From Aeromicrobium marinum DSM 15272 (lineage in GTDB: Bacteria; Actinomycetota; Actinomycetes; Propionibacteriales; Nocardioidaceae): a DNA stretch of 64,000 nt. The translations under genes and the position numbers were made by a program. A model generated the notes under the pieces. That model was not told the DNA's origin. It searched no databases and was given only the letters and a program-made list of their open reading frames with translations. The stretch is from NCBI RefSeq assembly GCF_000160775.2, contig NZ_CM001024.1, forward strand, positions 1,840,019 to 1,904,018, read 5' to 3'. Shown here piece after piece: positions 39,010 to 48,174 of the stretch (its first letter is position 1; each line of letters starts with the position of its first letter).

Positions 39010-40611
39010 GTGACCGAACCGCAGATTGAGACGACCGAAGCCGCCACGGCGGCCACGACCACGGCCGGCAAGCTCGACGAGTTCCGGCAGCGCCACCACG
39101 AGGCCACGGTCGAGATCGCCGAGAAGGCTGCCGAGAAGCAGCACGCGAAGGGCCGCAAGAGCGCCCGCGAACGCATCGAGCTGCTCTTCGACGAGGGGTC
39201 CTTCGTCGAGCTCGACGCCCTCGCCCGCCACCGCAGCCACTCCCCCGCCCTGGTGGACCGGCGCCCGCTGGGCGACGGCGTCATCACCGGGTACGGCACC
39301 GTCGACGGACGCCAGGTGTGCGTGTTCAGCCAGGACTTCAGCGTCTTCGGCGGCAGCCTCGGCGAGGTGTACGGCGAGAAGATCGTCAAGGTCATGGACC
39401 TGGCCATCAAGGCCGGCTGCCCCATCGTCGGCATCAACGAGGGGGCCGGCGCACGCATCCAGGAGGGTGTCGTGTCGCTGGGCCTGTACGGCGAGATCTT
39501 CACCCGCAACGTGCACGCCTCGGGCGTGATCCCGCAGATCAGCCTGATCCTCGGCAACTGCGCCGGCGGCCACGTCTACTCCCCGGCCGTCACCGACTTC
39601 ACGATCATGGTCGACCAGACGTCGGGCATGTTCATCACCGGGCCCGACGTCATCAAGACCGTCACCGGCGAGGACGTCACGATGGAGGAGCTCGGCGGTG
39701 CGCGCACGCACAACACCAAGAGCGGCAACTCCCACTACATGGCCTCCGACGAGGACGACGCGCTGGAGTACACCAAGGCGCTGCTGAGCTTCCTGCCGCA
39801 GAACAACCTCGAGGAGCCGGAGCCGTACGACGAGGTCGCCGACCTCGACCCGACCGACGCCGACCTCGCGCTCGACACGCTGATCCCCGACTCCGACAAC
39901 GTGCCGTACGACATCCGCACCGTCATGGAGACCGTGCTCGACGACGGCGACTTCCTCGAGGTGCAGTCGATGTTCGCGCCGAACATCGTCATCGGCTACG
40001 GCCGGGTCGAGGGTCGCAGCGTCGGCATCGTCGGCAACCAGCCGATGCAGTTCGCCGGCTGCCTGGACATCGACGCCTCCGAGAAGGCGGCCCGGTTCGT
40101 CCGCACCTGCGACGCGTTCAACATCCCGGTCCTGACCTTCGTCGACGTGCCCGGGTTCCTGCCGGGCACGGAGCAGGAGTGGAACGGCATCATCCGTCGC
40201 GGCGCGAAGCTCATCTACGCCTACGCGGAGGCCACCGTCCCGCTGGTCACGGTCATCACCCGCAAGGCCTACGGCGGGGCCTACGACGTGATGGGCTCCA
40301 AGCACCTGGGCGCCGACATCAACCTGTCGTGGCCCACCGGGCAGATCGCCGTCGTGGGTGCGTCCGGTGCCGTCAACATCCTGCACCGCAAGGACGTCGC
40401 GGCCGCCGACGACCCCGAGGCGAAGCGGGCCGAGCTGATGGCCGCCTACGAGGCCGAGCTGTGCAACCCCTACATCGCGGCGGAGCGTGGCTACATCGAC
40501 GCCGTCATCGAGCCGTCGCAGACCCGGGCCGAGATCACCCGGGCCCTGCGACTGCTGCGGACCAAGCGGGAGACGCTGCCGCCCAAGAAGCACGGGAACA
40601 TCCCCCTGTGA
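39010..40611 (+). CDS. accD: Acyl-CoA carboxylase beta (carboxyltransferase) subunit
   Basis: This subunit transfers CO2 from carboxybiotin to acetyl-CoA or propionyl-CoA, giving malonyl- or methylmalonyl-CoA. The 533-residue protein has the crotonase-fold blocks [12 protein letters not shown] (oxyanion hole), [12 protein letters not shown] and [17 protein letters not shown], and resembles AccD5/PccB of actinobacteria. The GTG follows TACGCT (38997-39002) by 7 nt. AccE is coupled downstream and the biotin carboxylase subunit is encoded at 43450. Confidence 0.96.
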   Translation: MTEPQIETTEAATAATTTAGKLDEFRQRHHEATVEIAEKAAEKQHAKGRKSARERIELLFDEGSFVELDALARHRSHSPALVDRRPLGDGVITGYGTVDGRQVCVFSQDFSVFGGSLGEVYGEKIVKVMDLAIKAGCPIVGINEGAGARIQEGVVSLGLYGEIFTRNVHASGVIPQISLILGNCAGGHVYSPAVTDFTIMVDQTSGMFITGPDVIKTVTGEDVTMEELGGARTHNTKSGNSHYMASDEDDALEYTKALLSFLPQNNLEEPEPYDEVADLDPTDADLALDTLIPDSDNVPYDIRTVMETVLDDGDFLEVQSMFAPNIVIGYGRVEGRSVGIVGNQPMQFAGCLDIDASEKAARFVRTCDAFNIPVLTFVDVPGFLPGTEQEWNGIIRRGAKLIYAYAEATVPLVTVITRKAYGGAYDVMGSKHLGADINLSWPTGQIAVVGASGAVNILHRKDVAAADDPEAKRAELMAAYEAELCNPYIAAERGYIDAVIEPSQTRAEITRALRLLRTKRETLPPKKHGNIPL

Positions 40612-40898
40612 CCGACGACGCTGTGACCGACGACGCGGTGACCAACGACGCGACCGACGGGGCCGCAGGCCCGGCCGAGGGCCTCGCCGGCAGTCCCGTG
40701 CTGCGCGTGGTCCGGGGGGACCTCGACGCCGAGGAGCTCGCCGCCCTGGTGGCCGTCGTCGCGGCCCGCAACGCTGCTGCGGCGGCCGCGGTCGTCCCGC
40801 CACGCCGGCCGCGCAGCGAGTGGGGTCACCCCGCCCGCGCGCACCGGTCGGCCCACCGGCCGGGACCGGACCAGTGGCGCCGGAGTGCGTGGGGCTGA
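40608..40898 (+). CDS. accE: Acyl-CoA carboxylase epsilon subunit
   Basis: This small 96-residue protein has the AccE core ([26 protein letters not shown]) and a basic C-terminus ending WRRSAWG. Epsilon subunits stabilise the alpha-beta carboxylase complex in actinobacteria. The N-terminus has [16 protein letters not shown], an internal near-duplication. The GTG overlaps the accD stop by 4 bp. Confidence 0.92.
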   Translation: MTDDAVTDDAVTNDATDGAAGPAEGLAGSPVLRVVRGDLDAEELAALVAVVAARNAAAAAAVVPPRRPRSEWGHPARAHRSAHRPGPDQWRRSAWG

Positions 40899-40901
40899 TC
40901 G

Positions 40902-41543
40902 ATGCCGCTCCGCCATCGCCCCGACGTCGACCGGGCCGACTGGTTCGTGCGTTCCGAGGCGGTGTGGGAGACCCTCGCGACCCTGGGCCCACCCGGCCTC
41001 GAGGCCTACGCGCGCGTGCCCACGGTCCTGGGGCTCAGCGACACCGAGGTGATGGCCGACGTCCTGGCCGTGCTGGCCCGCCACACCGGAACGCCCGACC
41101 AGGCGTGGTTCGGGCTCTGGGACGGCTGGGGCGACCTGTACGGAGGACGCCAGCTGGAGCAGTCGTTCGACTTCTCCTCCGACCTCGGCCGGATCTTCAG
41201 TCCGCCGCGACCGCAGGACCGACCCGCGTTCGCCCCTGACGTGCTGGACGGCCCGCGGGTCGACGTCGGGCACCGCAGCTACCTGTTGTTCTCCGGCCCG
41301 CTGAGCGCGGCGGGCGACTGGGGGGCGCGGCCCGTCGCGCCGGGCTGGCCACGACGCAGCATCAGCGTGCCCAACCTGGCGTGGCCGGAGGACCGCGCCT
41401 GGTTCGTCGCGAGTGACGTCGACGCCGACTGGATCGGCGTCGGTGGACCGGCATCGGCGGTCGATGCCGTGCTGGCCGTCCACCGGCTGCAGGCCCGGCG
41501 GGCCACGTACGGCCCGCACCCGTCGGGCTGGGGGCCGTCGTGA
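40902..41543 (+). CDS. Conserved-looking protein of unknown function between accE and maf
   Basis: This 213-residue soluble protein is rich in Trp, Asp and Pro, with WFGLWDGWGDLYGG, HRSYLLFSGPL and APGWPRRSISVPNLAWPEDRAWFVASDVDADW as distinctive stretches. I know no domain for it. It starts 3 bp after accE and overlaps maf by 4 bp, so it belongs to the accD-accE-maf transcript. No signal peptide or membrane segment is seen. Confidence 0.82.
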   Translation: MPLRHRPDVDRADWFVRSEAVWETLATLGPPGLEAYARVPTVLGLSDTEVMADVLAVLARHTGTPDQAWFGLWDGWGDLYGGRQLEQSFDFSSDLGRIFSPPRPQDRPAFAPDVLDGPRVDVGHRSYLLFSGPLSAAGDWGARPVAPGWPRRSISVPNLAWPEDRAWFVASDVDADWIGVGGPASAVDAVLAVHRLQARRATYGPHPSGWGPS

Positions 41544-42127
41544 AGGTCGTCCTCGCCTCGGCCTCTCCCGCGCGGCTGGCCACGCTCCGCGCCGCCGGCA
41601 TCGAGCCGGAGGTGATCGTGTCCGGGGTGGACGAGTCGCGGGTGCAGAGCCGCGACCCGGCCAATCTCGCGGCCGCCCTGGCCCAGCTCAAGTGCCGGGC
41701 GGTGGCGGTCTCCCGTCCCGACGACCTCGTCGTGGGGTGCGACTCGGTGCTGGCGTTCGAGGGCGAGATCCTCGGCAAGCCGGCCTCGGCCGCCGAGGCG
41801 GTCAGTCGCTGGCGACGCATGCGCGGCCGTTCCGGGGTCCTGCACTCCGGGCACTGTGTCCGACTCGGCACCGAGGAGCTGGTCGACTCCGCGTCCACGG
41901 TGGTGCACTTCGCGGACGTGACGGACGCCGAGATCGAGGCCTACGTGGCCACCGGCGAACCCCTGCTGGTGGCGGGTGCCTTCACGATCGACGGGCTCGG
42001 CGGGGCGTTCGTCCGTGCGATCGAGGGCGACCACCACACGGTCGTCGGCATCAGTCTGCCGCTGCTGCGCGACCTCGTGGGCGACCTCGGGATCGTCTGG
42101 ACCGACCTGTGGAACCGCCGGCCCTGA
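41540..42127 (+). CDS. maf: Maf family nucleotide pyrophosphatase
   Basis: Maf proteins hydrolyse dTTP, UTP or modified nucleotides. The 195-residue protein has the N-terminal ASASPARLATLRAAGI, GVDES, DLVVGCDSV with the catalytic Asp, and GKPASAAEA blocks. The GTG start overlaps the preceding stop by 4 bp. In actinobacteria maf commonly lies in acyl-CoA carboxylase clusters, as here. Confidence 0.94.
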   Translation: MKVVLASASPARLATLRAAGIEPEVIVSGVDESRVQSRDPANLAAALAQLKCRAVAVSRPDDLVVGCDSVLAFEGEILGKPASAAEAVSRWRRMRGRSGVLHSGHCVRLGTEELVDSASTVVHFADVTDAEIEAYVATGEPLLVAGAFTIDGLGGAFVRAIEGDHHTVVGISLPLLRDLVGDLGIVWTDLWNRRP

Positions 42128-42130
42128 CCG

Positions 42131-43297
42131 CTACTCGACCGGCAGACCGAGCCCGCGGGCGATGAGCATGCGCTGGACCTCGCTGGTGCCCTCGCCGATC
42201 TCCAGGATCTTGGCGTCGCGGTAGAAGCGGGCGACGGGGTACTCCTCCATGAAGCCGTAGCCGCCGAACACCTGGGTGGCGATGCGGGTGGCCGTGACGG
42301 CCGACTCGGTCGCGTACACCTTCGCGATCGACGCGGCCTGCTTGAACGCTGCGGCCGGCGCACCGCCGTCCTTCAGGGCAGCGGCCCGGTAGGTCAGGGC
42401 ACGGGAGGCCTCCAGCATCACGGCGAGGTCGGCGATGGGGAAGGCGACCCCCTGCTTGGTGCCGATCGGGACCCCGAAGGTCTGCCGTTCGCCCGCGTAC
42501 TGCACGCACAGGTCGAGGCAGGCCTGGATGCATCCGACCGAGAGCGCCGAGATCGCGACCCGGCCGTCGTCGAGAGTGGCGAGGAACTGCGCGTAGCCGC
42601 GCCCCTGCTCGCCCAGCAGGTGGTCGCCGGACACCCGGGCGTCGACGAACGACAGCGGATGGGTGTCCGAGATGTGCCAGCCGAGCTTGTCGTAGGCGGG
42701 CTCGACGACGAAGCCCGGCGTGTCGGCCGGCACCATGATCGCCGAGATCTCTGGCCGCCCGTCGGGTCGTTCACCGGTGCGGGCCGTCACGGTGACGACC
42801 GAGGTGATGTCGGTGCCCGAGTTGGTGATGAACTGCTTCGAGCCGTTGACCACCCAGTCGTCGCCGTCGCGCGCCGCGCGGGTGCGGGTGGCCCCGGCGT
42901 CGGACCCGGCGCCGGGCTCGGTCAGACCGAACCCCGCCAGCGCACGCCCCGCGACGAGGTCGGGCAGCCAGCGCTCCTTCTGCTCGGCCGTCCCGTAGGT
43001 GAGGATCGGGTTGATGCCGAGGCCGACCGCGGCCTGCAGGGTGACACCCATCGACTGGTCGACCCGGCCGAGCTCCTCGATGGCGACGCACAGGCTGGTG
43101 AAGTCGCCGTCGGCGCCGCCGTACTCCGCCGGCGCGGCGAGCCCGAACAGGCCCAGGTCGCCCATCTGGCGCACGACGTCGACCGGGAAGTGGTGGTCGA
43201 CGTCCCACTTCGCCACGTGGGGCGCGATCTCCGCCTCGGCGAACTCGCGCACCGACTGCCGGAAGTCCTCATGGTCACGTGAGAGCTGGAAGTCCAT
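42131..43297 (-). CDS. Acyl-CoA dehydrogenase
   Basis: This FAD enzyme removes two hydrogens from an acyl-CoA, in fatty-acid or branched-chain amino-acid breakdown. The 388-residue protein has FGLTEPGAGSD (123-133), the FAD signature QVFGGYGFMEEYPVARFYRDAKI and the catalytic Glu369 in IGEGTSEVQR. It is divergent from the biotin carboxylase gene. The ATG lies 6 nt after TAACCT, which is part of an 18-bp palindrome. The substrate chain is not predictable. Confidence 0.95.
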   Translation of the reverse strand: MDFQLSRDHEDFRQSVREFAEAEIAPHVAKWDVDHHFPVDVVRQMGDLGLFGLAAPAEYGGADGDFTSLCVAIEELGRVDQSMGVTLQAAVGLGINPILTYGTAEQKERWLPDLVAGRALAGFGLTEPGAGSDAGATRTRAARDGDDWVVNGSKQFITNSGTDITSVVTVTARTGERPDGRPEISAIMVPADTPGFVVEPAYDKLGWHISDTHPLSFVDARVSGDHLLGEQGRGYAQFLATLDDGRVAISALSVGCIQACLDLCVQYAGERQTFGVPIGTKQGVAFPIADLAVMLEASRALTYRAAALKDGGAPAAAFKQAASIAKVYATESAVTATRIATQVFGGYGFMEEYPVARFYRDAKILEIGEGTSEVQRMLIARGLGLPVE

Positions 43298-43304
43298 GCG
43301 CTCA

Positions 43305-43322
43305 GGTTAACACCCATTAACC
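43305..43322. promoter_or_regulatory. Palindromic operator over the acyl-CoA dehydrogenase -10
   Basis: GGTTAA-CACCCA-TTAACC is a perfect 6-6-6 inverted repeat. On the minus strand it includes TAACCT, 6 nt before the ATG, which serves as a leaderless -10. A bound repressor would occlude the promoter. A TetR-type regulator of lipid catabolism is the likely ligand; none is encoded next to it. Confidence 0.65.
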
Positions 43323-43449
43323 ACGGGCTCCAGGTCGGCGGACGGCCAGAGCGGGCCGCTCGGTCGAGGCTCACCGACCTCGCGCCCCACCCGGCGAGCG
43401 GTGGCTCTAGACTCGGCTGGCAGTCAGCCCCCACCCGAGGAGACCGTAC

Positions 43450-45216
43450 GTGAGCAAGCCCCTGGCCAAGGTCCTCATCGCCAATCGTGGCGAGATCGCC
43501 GTCCGCGTCGTCCGCGCCTGCAAGGACGCCGGCATCGGCAGCGTGGCGGTGTACGCCGAGCCCGATCGGGACGCGCTGTTCGTCCGACTGGCCGACGAGG
43601 CGTACTCCCTCGAGGGCGCCACCCCGGGCGACTCCTACCTCTCCATCGAGAAGATCCTGGCCGTGGCGGAGCGCAGCGGCGCCGACAGCGTGCACCCCGG
43701 GTACGGGTTCCTCGCCGAGAACGCCGAGTTCGCCCAGGCCGTGCTCGACGCCGGTCTGATCTGGATCGGTCCGTCGCCGCAGGCCATCGACGCCCTCGGC
43801 GACAAGGCCAAGGCCAAGCAGATCGCCCAGAAGGCCAACGCCCCGCTGGCCCCCGGCACCAAGGACCCGGTCAAGGACGCCGACGAGGTGATCGCCTTCG
43901 CCGAGGCCAACGGCCTCCCGGTCGCGATCAAGGCGGTGTTCGGCGGTGGAGGCCGCGGCCTGAAGGTCGCCCGGACGATCGAGGAGATCCCCGAGCAGTA
44001 CGAGTCCGCCGTGCGCGAGGCCGTCAGCGCCTTCGGCCGGGGCGAGTGCCTCGTCGAGAAGTTCCTCGACCAGCCGCGCCACGTCGAGACCCAGTGCCTG
44101 GCCGACACCCACGGCAACGTGGTCGTGGTGTCGACCCGCGACTGCTCGCTGCAGCGTCGTCACCAGAAGCTCGTCGAGGAGGCGCCCGCGCCGTTCCTCA
44201 CCGACGACCAGATCGACCGCCTCTACACGTCGTCGAAGGCCATCCTGAAGGAGGCCGGCTACGTCGGGGCGGGCACGTGCGAGTTCCTCGTGGCCCGCGA
44301 CGGCACCATCAGCTTCCTGGAGGTCAACACCCGCCTGCAGGTCGAGCACTGCGTGTCCGAGGAGGTCACCGGCATCGACCTCGTGCGCGAGATGTTCCGC
44401 ATCGCCGCCGGCGAGGAACTGGGCTACGACGACCCGGAGGTCCGCGGCCACTCGATGGAGTTCCGCATCAACGCCGAGGACGGCGGACGTGGCTTCCTGC
44501 CCGCCCCCGGCACCCTGACCCGGTGGGCCCCGCCCTCGGGCCCCGGCGTCCGGCTCGACGGTGGCTACGAGGAGGGCGAGACGATCCCCGGGTCGTTCGA
44601 CTCGCTCGTCGCCAAGCTGATCATCACCGGCACGAGCCGCGAGCAGGTCCTGGCCCGGTCGCGCCGTGCGCTCGACGAGTTCGTCGTCGACGGCATGCCG
44701 ACCGTGATCCCGTTCCACCGCTCCGTCGTCGACGACCCGGCCTTCACCGCCGCCGACGGCACCTTCTCGGTCTACACCACCTGGATCGAGACCGACTACG
44801 TCAACGAGCTCGAGCCGTACAGCGGCGGAGCCGCCGAGGCCGACGAGCCGGCCGCCCGTGAGCGCGTCGTCGTCGAGGTCGGCGGCAAGCGGGTCGAGGT
44901 CGTCCTGCCCGGCGGCCTCGGAGCCGCCGCCGCACCGGCCGGTGGGGCGAAGAAGCCCAAGCGCAAGGCCGGTGGGGGCGCCGGCGCCGCCGTCAGCGGC
45001 GACTCCCTCACCTCACCGATGCAGGGCACCGTGGTGAAGGTCGCCGTCGAGGACGGTCAGGAGGTCGCCGAGGGCGATCTGGTCGTCGTCATCGAGGCGA
45101 TGAAGATGGAGCAGCCGATCACGGCGCACAAGGCCGGTACGGTCTCGGGGCTGGCCGCGGAGATCGGCGCGACCGTCGGCGCGGGCGCCGTCATCGCCGA
45201 GATCCTCGACGCCTGA
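43450..45216 (+). CDS. accA: Acyl-CoA carboxylase alpha subunit (biotin carboxylase plus biotin carrier)
   Basis: This 588-residue subunit carboxylates biotin with ATP and bicarbonate and carries the biotin. The biotin carboxylase part starts [18 protein letters not shown], has the ATP-grasp loop [10 protein letters not shown] and the [14 protein letters not shown] active-site block. After a charged Ala/Gly/Lys linker, the carrier domain has EAMKMEQP with biotinyl Lys552. A GAGGAG site precedes the GTG. It partners with AccD and AccE encoded 3 kb upstream. Confidence 0.97.
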   Translation: MSKPLAKVLIANRGEIAVRVVRACKDAGIGSVAVYAEPDRDALFVRLADEAYSLEGATPGDSYLSIEKILAVAERSGADSVHPGYGFLAENAEFAQAVLDAGLIWIGPSPQAIDALGDKAKAKQIAQKANAPLAPGTKDPVKDADEVIAFAEANGLPVAIKAVFGGGGRGLKVARTIEEIPEQYESAVREAVSAFGRGECLVEKFLDQPRHVETQCLADTHGNVVVVSTRDCSLQRRHQKLVEEAPAPFLTDDQIDRLYTSSKAILKEAGYVGAGTCEFLVARDGTISFLEVNTRLQVEHCVSEEVTGIDLVREMFRIAAGEELGYDDPEVRGHSMEFRINAEDGGRGFLPAPGTLTRWAPPSGPGVRLDGGYEEGETIPGSFDSLVAKLIITGTSREQVLARSRRALDEFVVDGMPTVIPFHRSVVDDPAFTAADGTFSVYTTWIETDYVNELEPYSGGAAEADEPAARERVVVEVGGKRVEVVLPGGLGAAAAPAGGAKKPKRKAGGGAGAAVSGDSLTSPMQGTVVKVAVEDGQEVAEGDLVVVIEAMKMEQPITAHKAGTVSGLAAEIGATVGAGAVIAEILDA

Positions 45217-45246
45217 GCAGGGCGCCTGAGCAGGACCGACTGGGCA

Positions 45247-45280
45247 GGGCCGGGTCGGCGGCGAGCCCGCCGGCCGGCCC
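45247..45280. terminator. GC-rich hairpin between accA and the LGFP amidase gene
   Basis: GGGCCGG (45247-45253) pairs with CCGGCCC (45274-45280), and an inner GGCGG/CCGCC stem (45257-45261 with 45267-45271) extends it. It lies between convergent genes and could serve both. Confidence 0.65.
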
Positions 45281-45283
45281 CCG

Positions 45284-48022
45284 TCAGCGGACCGTGAAGC
45301 CCGCGGCGGTCATGACCAGCGTGCCGTTCTGGAACCGCTGGCTCCAGGTCGAACCGTCGGACGTCTCGGGCCCGACCGGCCACCCGAGGGACCCGGTGGG
45401 TCCGCCGCGGCGCAGGTACTCGGCCTGGATCGCGCCCCACGTCGCGGCCGCACCTCGCGGCGAGACGTACAGCGTGCCACCGGCGAACCGCTGGACAGCG
45501 CCGTCCTGCACCGTCCGCTCGGACTCCAGTGGCAGGCCCAGCCGGCTGCTCTCGGCCCCGAGACCGAGGTACATCGTGCGCAGGAAGCCACGGACGATCG
45601 CGGTGCCCGACGACGAGGTGTAGATCTCCGAGGCGCTGAAGCGCTGGCGCAGGGCGCCTCCGACGGTCTCCCGCGCCGGGCCCGTCGGGAAGCCCAGTCC
45701 CGCGTTGGTGTCGGCCCCGGCGGCCACGTAGGCCTCCCAGATCCGACCGGAGACCACGGACCCGGGGACGCCGTTCAGCGGCAGGTACGCCGCACCCCGC
45801 TCGAACAGCTGCTTCCAGGTCGTGGCGGTCGAGAACTCCTCGCCGAGCGGGAAGCCCAGCGTGCGGGGGCCTCCCCCGGCGCGGTACACCGCGAGCAGGC
45901 CACCCTGGACCCGGTTGACCGGACCGGCGGTCGACGACGACCCGTAGACGCTGGCACCCTGGAAGTCCTGACGGAACCCGCCCGGCTCATCGACCGCAGC
46001 CGTCAGCGGCCATCCCAGTCGGCCCGTCGGTCCACCGGCCGCGGTGTGCACCGCGACGACCCGCGCGTCGACCGTGACCATGGCCCCGGGCCAGCACTGG
46101 ATCTGACCGCCCTCGAAGTCCTGGACGAATCCGGTGCCCACGGCCCGCTCCGGACCCAGCGCCGAGCCGAGCGGACCGTCGACGCCGCCCTGGTCGCGGT
46201 AGTGCCGCGCGATCGCTCCTCGGACCAGCACCAGACCGGCCGGCGTCTCCTGGACCCAGCCGCCCTCCAGCGCCACGTGCGAGCCCACGCGGTCCGCCTT
46301 CACGTCTCCCAGCGGCCAACCCATCGGCCCCAGGGGACCGCCCGCGGCCACGTAGGCGGTGTCGAAGCCGCCGGCCATCACGACCGTCGGACCGGCGGGA
46401 CGCGCGTAGACGGTCCCGTTCTCGAACGTCTGCTTGGATCCCTGACCCCACGGGACGGCGCGGTTGGTGGGCCACCCGAGCGGTCCGCCCACGTTGCCCA
46501 CGTTCTCGTGCGCGTCGTACACGGGCGCCGCGATGGCGAAGGTGCCCACCCCCGGCTTGGCGAAGATCCGACCGCCCTCGTAGTCCTGGTAGGCGCCGCC
46601 CGGGATCGCGTACTCGGGGCCCACCGGCCAGCCGAGGCCCGAACGGGTCTCGCCGACGACACGGAACTCGCCGCGGATCGCACCGCGGACCGGCGAGACC
46701 CGCCCCGTCGACTCACGCCGGTAGAGGTCGGCGCCGGCGAACCGCTGCACGATCCCGCCCGGCAGGACGATCTCGGGCGACACGGGCTGACCCACGAAGC
46801 CCGACGCCCCGCCCACCGACTCCCAGTACTGGGCGATGTCGCCGGACACGCCGAACGCGGCACCACCCGTCGCGATGGACTGCTCGACCTGGTCACGCAG
46901 CCCGCCCGGGGCGTTCATCCAGTTGATGACCTGCTGGCCGGGGCAGGCGGTCGCCTTGACCCGGTAGTGCCCGTCGATGCGGTTGAGCGAGACCCCGCCG
47001 AGCGAGTAGCCGCCCTTGGCGGGGACCCCGTGCAGGCTGTGCTTCCAGGCGATGAGGCGCACCAGGGCGTCCTTCATGGCCTGCGGCGGGGTGTCGTTGA
47101 CGAACGTGCCCATGAGCGACGCGCCCATGGTGTCGGTGTTCACGGCGCTGTTGCCGGCGTGGGCCCCGCGCGGGGTCTGCGTGATGCCGCCCGCCCGACC
47201 CTCGAAGATCTGGCCGTACCGGTCGATGAGGAAGTTGTAGCCGGTGTCGCACCAGCCCTGGGCGCCCTTGTGGTACGCCTGGATCGACTTGACGATGCCG
47301 GCCGACTGCGCGGCGGAGTAGTTGTTCGAGCCGGCCGTGTGGTGGACGATCGTGCCCCGCATGGTGCCGTACCGCGGTGAGTCGCAGGACCCGGAGTTGT
47401 CGGCGCCCCACGCCGCACGGGAGATGATGCCCGGCTGGACCGAGGCGGCCGGGGTGATCGTGGGCGTGGCTCCCGGGTCGACCGTCACGAGCCGCAGTCC
47501 GGCCGGCGAGATCTCGGTGCTGGCCACGACCCGCGCCTGGGCCGCGTCCGACGGACCCACCCACCGGGGCTCGGTGCCGGGATTGCCCCCGTCGACCACC
47601 TGGGTGTCGATCTCGAGCCGCGTCCAGGCCGACCAGACGCCGTCCTGGCGCCATCGCACCTGCACCTCGGCGTCGTCAGCCGGGACGCCGCCGTCCCACA
47701 CCACGCCCAACAGCTCGAAGACCGGCAGGTCCTGCGGCGCGAGCTCGGCGATGATCTCGCCGTTGGTGATCGCCGGCGCCACCGGGTCGACGATGTCGAC
47801 GGCGGCCGCGTCCTCGGGCGTGTAGACCGGGCGCTCCGGGGCCGCGATGGCGGGCACCGCCTCCTCCCGCAGCTCCGCGGGGGTACCGACGGCGTCGACC
47901 TCGGGCGGTACCGCACCCTGCGTCACGGCGTCGTCGGGCGCCGAGGCGACGAGGAACGCCGACAGGACAGCCGTGGCTGTCACGAGGGGGAGCAGCCTGA
48001 GCGCTGCGGACCGGTACGACAT
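45284..48022 (-). CDS. Secreted N-acetylmuramoyl-L-alanine amidase with ten LGFP-type repeats
   Basis: This 912-residue exported cell-wall protein has a signal peptide (about 1-28) and an N-terminal region with SAWTRLEID-type motifs common in these enzymes. A PGRP/amidase_2 domain at about 198-365 has zinc ligands among His227/His228 (IVHHTAG), His352 and Cys360 (HYRVKATACPG). From about residue 390 to the end run ten ~50-residue LGFP-like repeats, each with a G-x-LG(W/F)P core and a QxFxxG segment. LGFP repeats anchor proteins to the cell wall. The ATG at 48022 is chosen for the signal peptide. Confidence 0.93.
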   Translation of the reverse strand: MSYRSAALRLLPLVTATAVLSAFLVASAPDDAVTQGAVPPEVDAVGTPAELREEAVPAIAAPERPVYTPEDAAAVDIVDPVAPAITNGEIIAELAPQDLPVFELLGVVWDGGVPADDAEVQVRWRQDGVWSAWTRLEIDTQVVDGGNPGTEPRWVGPSDAAQARVVASTEISPAGLRLVTVDPGATPTITPAASVQPGIISRAAWGADNSGSCDSPRYGTMRGTIVHHTAGSNNYSAAQSAGIVKSIQAYHKGAQGWCDTGYNFLIDRYGQIFEGRAGGITQTPRGAHAGNSAVNTDTMGASLMGTFVNDTPPQAMKDALVRLIAWKHSLHGVPAKGGYSLGGVSLNRIDGHYRVKATACPGQQVINWMNAPGGLRDQVEQSIATGGAAFGVSGDIAQYWESVGGASGFVGQPVSPEIVLPGGIVQRFAGADLYRRESTGRVSPVRGAIRGEFRVVGETRSGLGWPVGPEYAIPGGAYQDYEGGRIFAKPGVGTFAIAAPVYDAHENVGNVGGPLGWPTNRAVPWGQGSKQTFENGTVYARPAGPTVVMAGGFDTAYVAAGGPLGPMGWPLGDVKADRVGSHVALEGGWVQETPAGLVLVRGAIARHYRDQGGVDGPLGSALGPERAVGTGFVQDFEGGQIQCWPGAMVTVDARVVAVHTAAGGPTGRLGWPLTAAVDEPGGFRQDFQGASVYGSSSTAGPVNRVQGGLLAVYRAGGGPRTLGFPLGEEFSTATTWKQLFERGAAYLPLNGVPGSVVSGRIWEAYVAAGADTNAGLGFPTGPARETVGGALRQRFSASEIYTSSSGTAIVRGFLRTMYLGLGAESSRLGLPLESERTVQDGAVQRFAGGTLYVSPRGAAATWGAIQAEYLRRGGPTGSLGWPVGPETSDGSTWSQRFQNGTLVMTAAGFTVR

Positions 48023-48123
48023 GGGTGATCCAATGGGACGAGGGGCGGACGGGGAAGAGTCTCGCTGCACGAATTACACACCACATCCGTCACACACGCC
48101 ACACCTTTCACACCAGTTCGCCG

Positions 48124-48141
48124 AACTACACACGTGTAGTT
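48124..48141. promoter_or_regulatory. Palindrome in the gap between lpdA and the LGFP amidase gene
   Basis: AACTACAC-AC-GTGTAGTT is a perfect 8-2-8 inverted repeat about 100 bp upstream of the amidase start and 34 bp beyond the lpdA stop. The same gap has several ACACACC-type repeats (48079-48118). It could be an operator for the amidase gene; no function is shown. Confidence 0.4.
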
Positions 48142-48174
48142 CTGCCCGGTATGACGGGCTCCCCGCGTGCTCCG

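Noticed and set aside
46046..47380. 444-codon frame antisense to the LGFP amidase
   Set aside because: Repeats and the PGRP domain on the minus strand explain the stretch fully.
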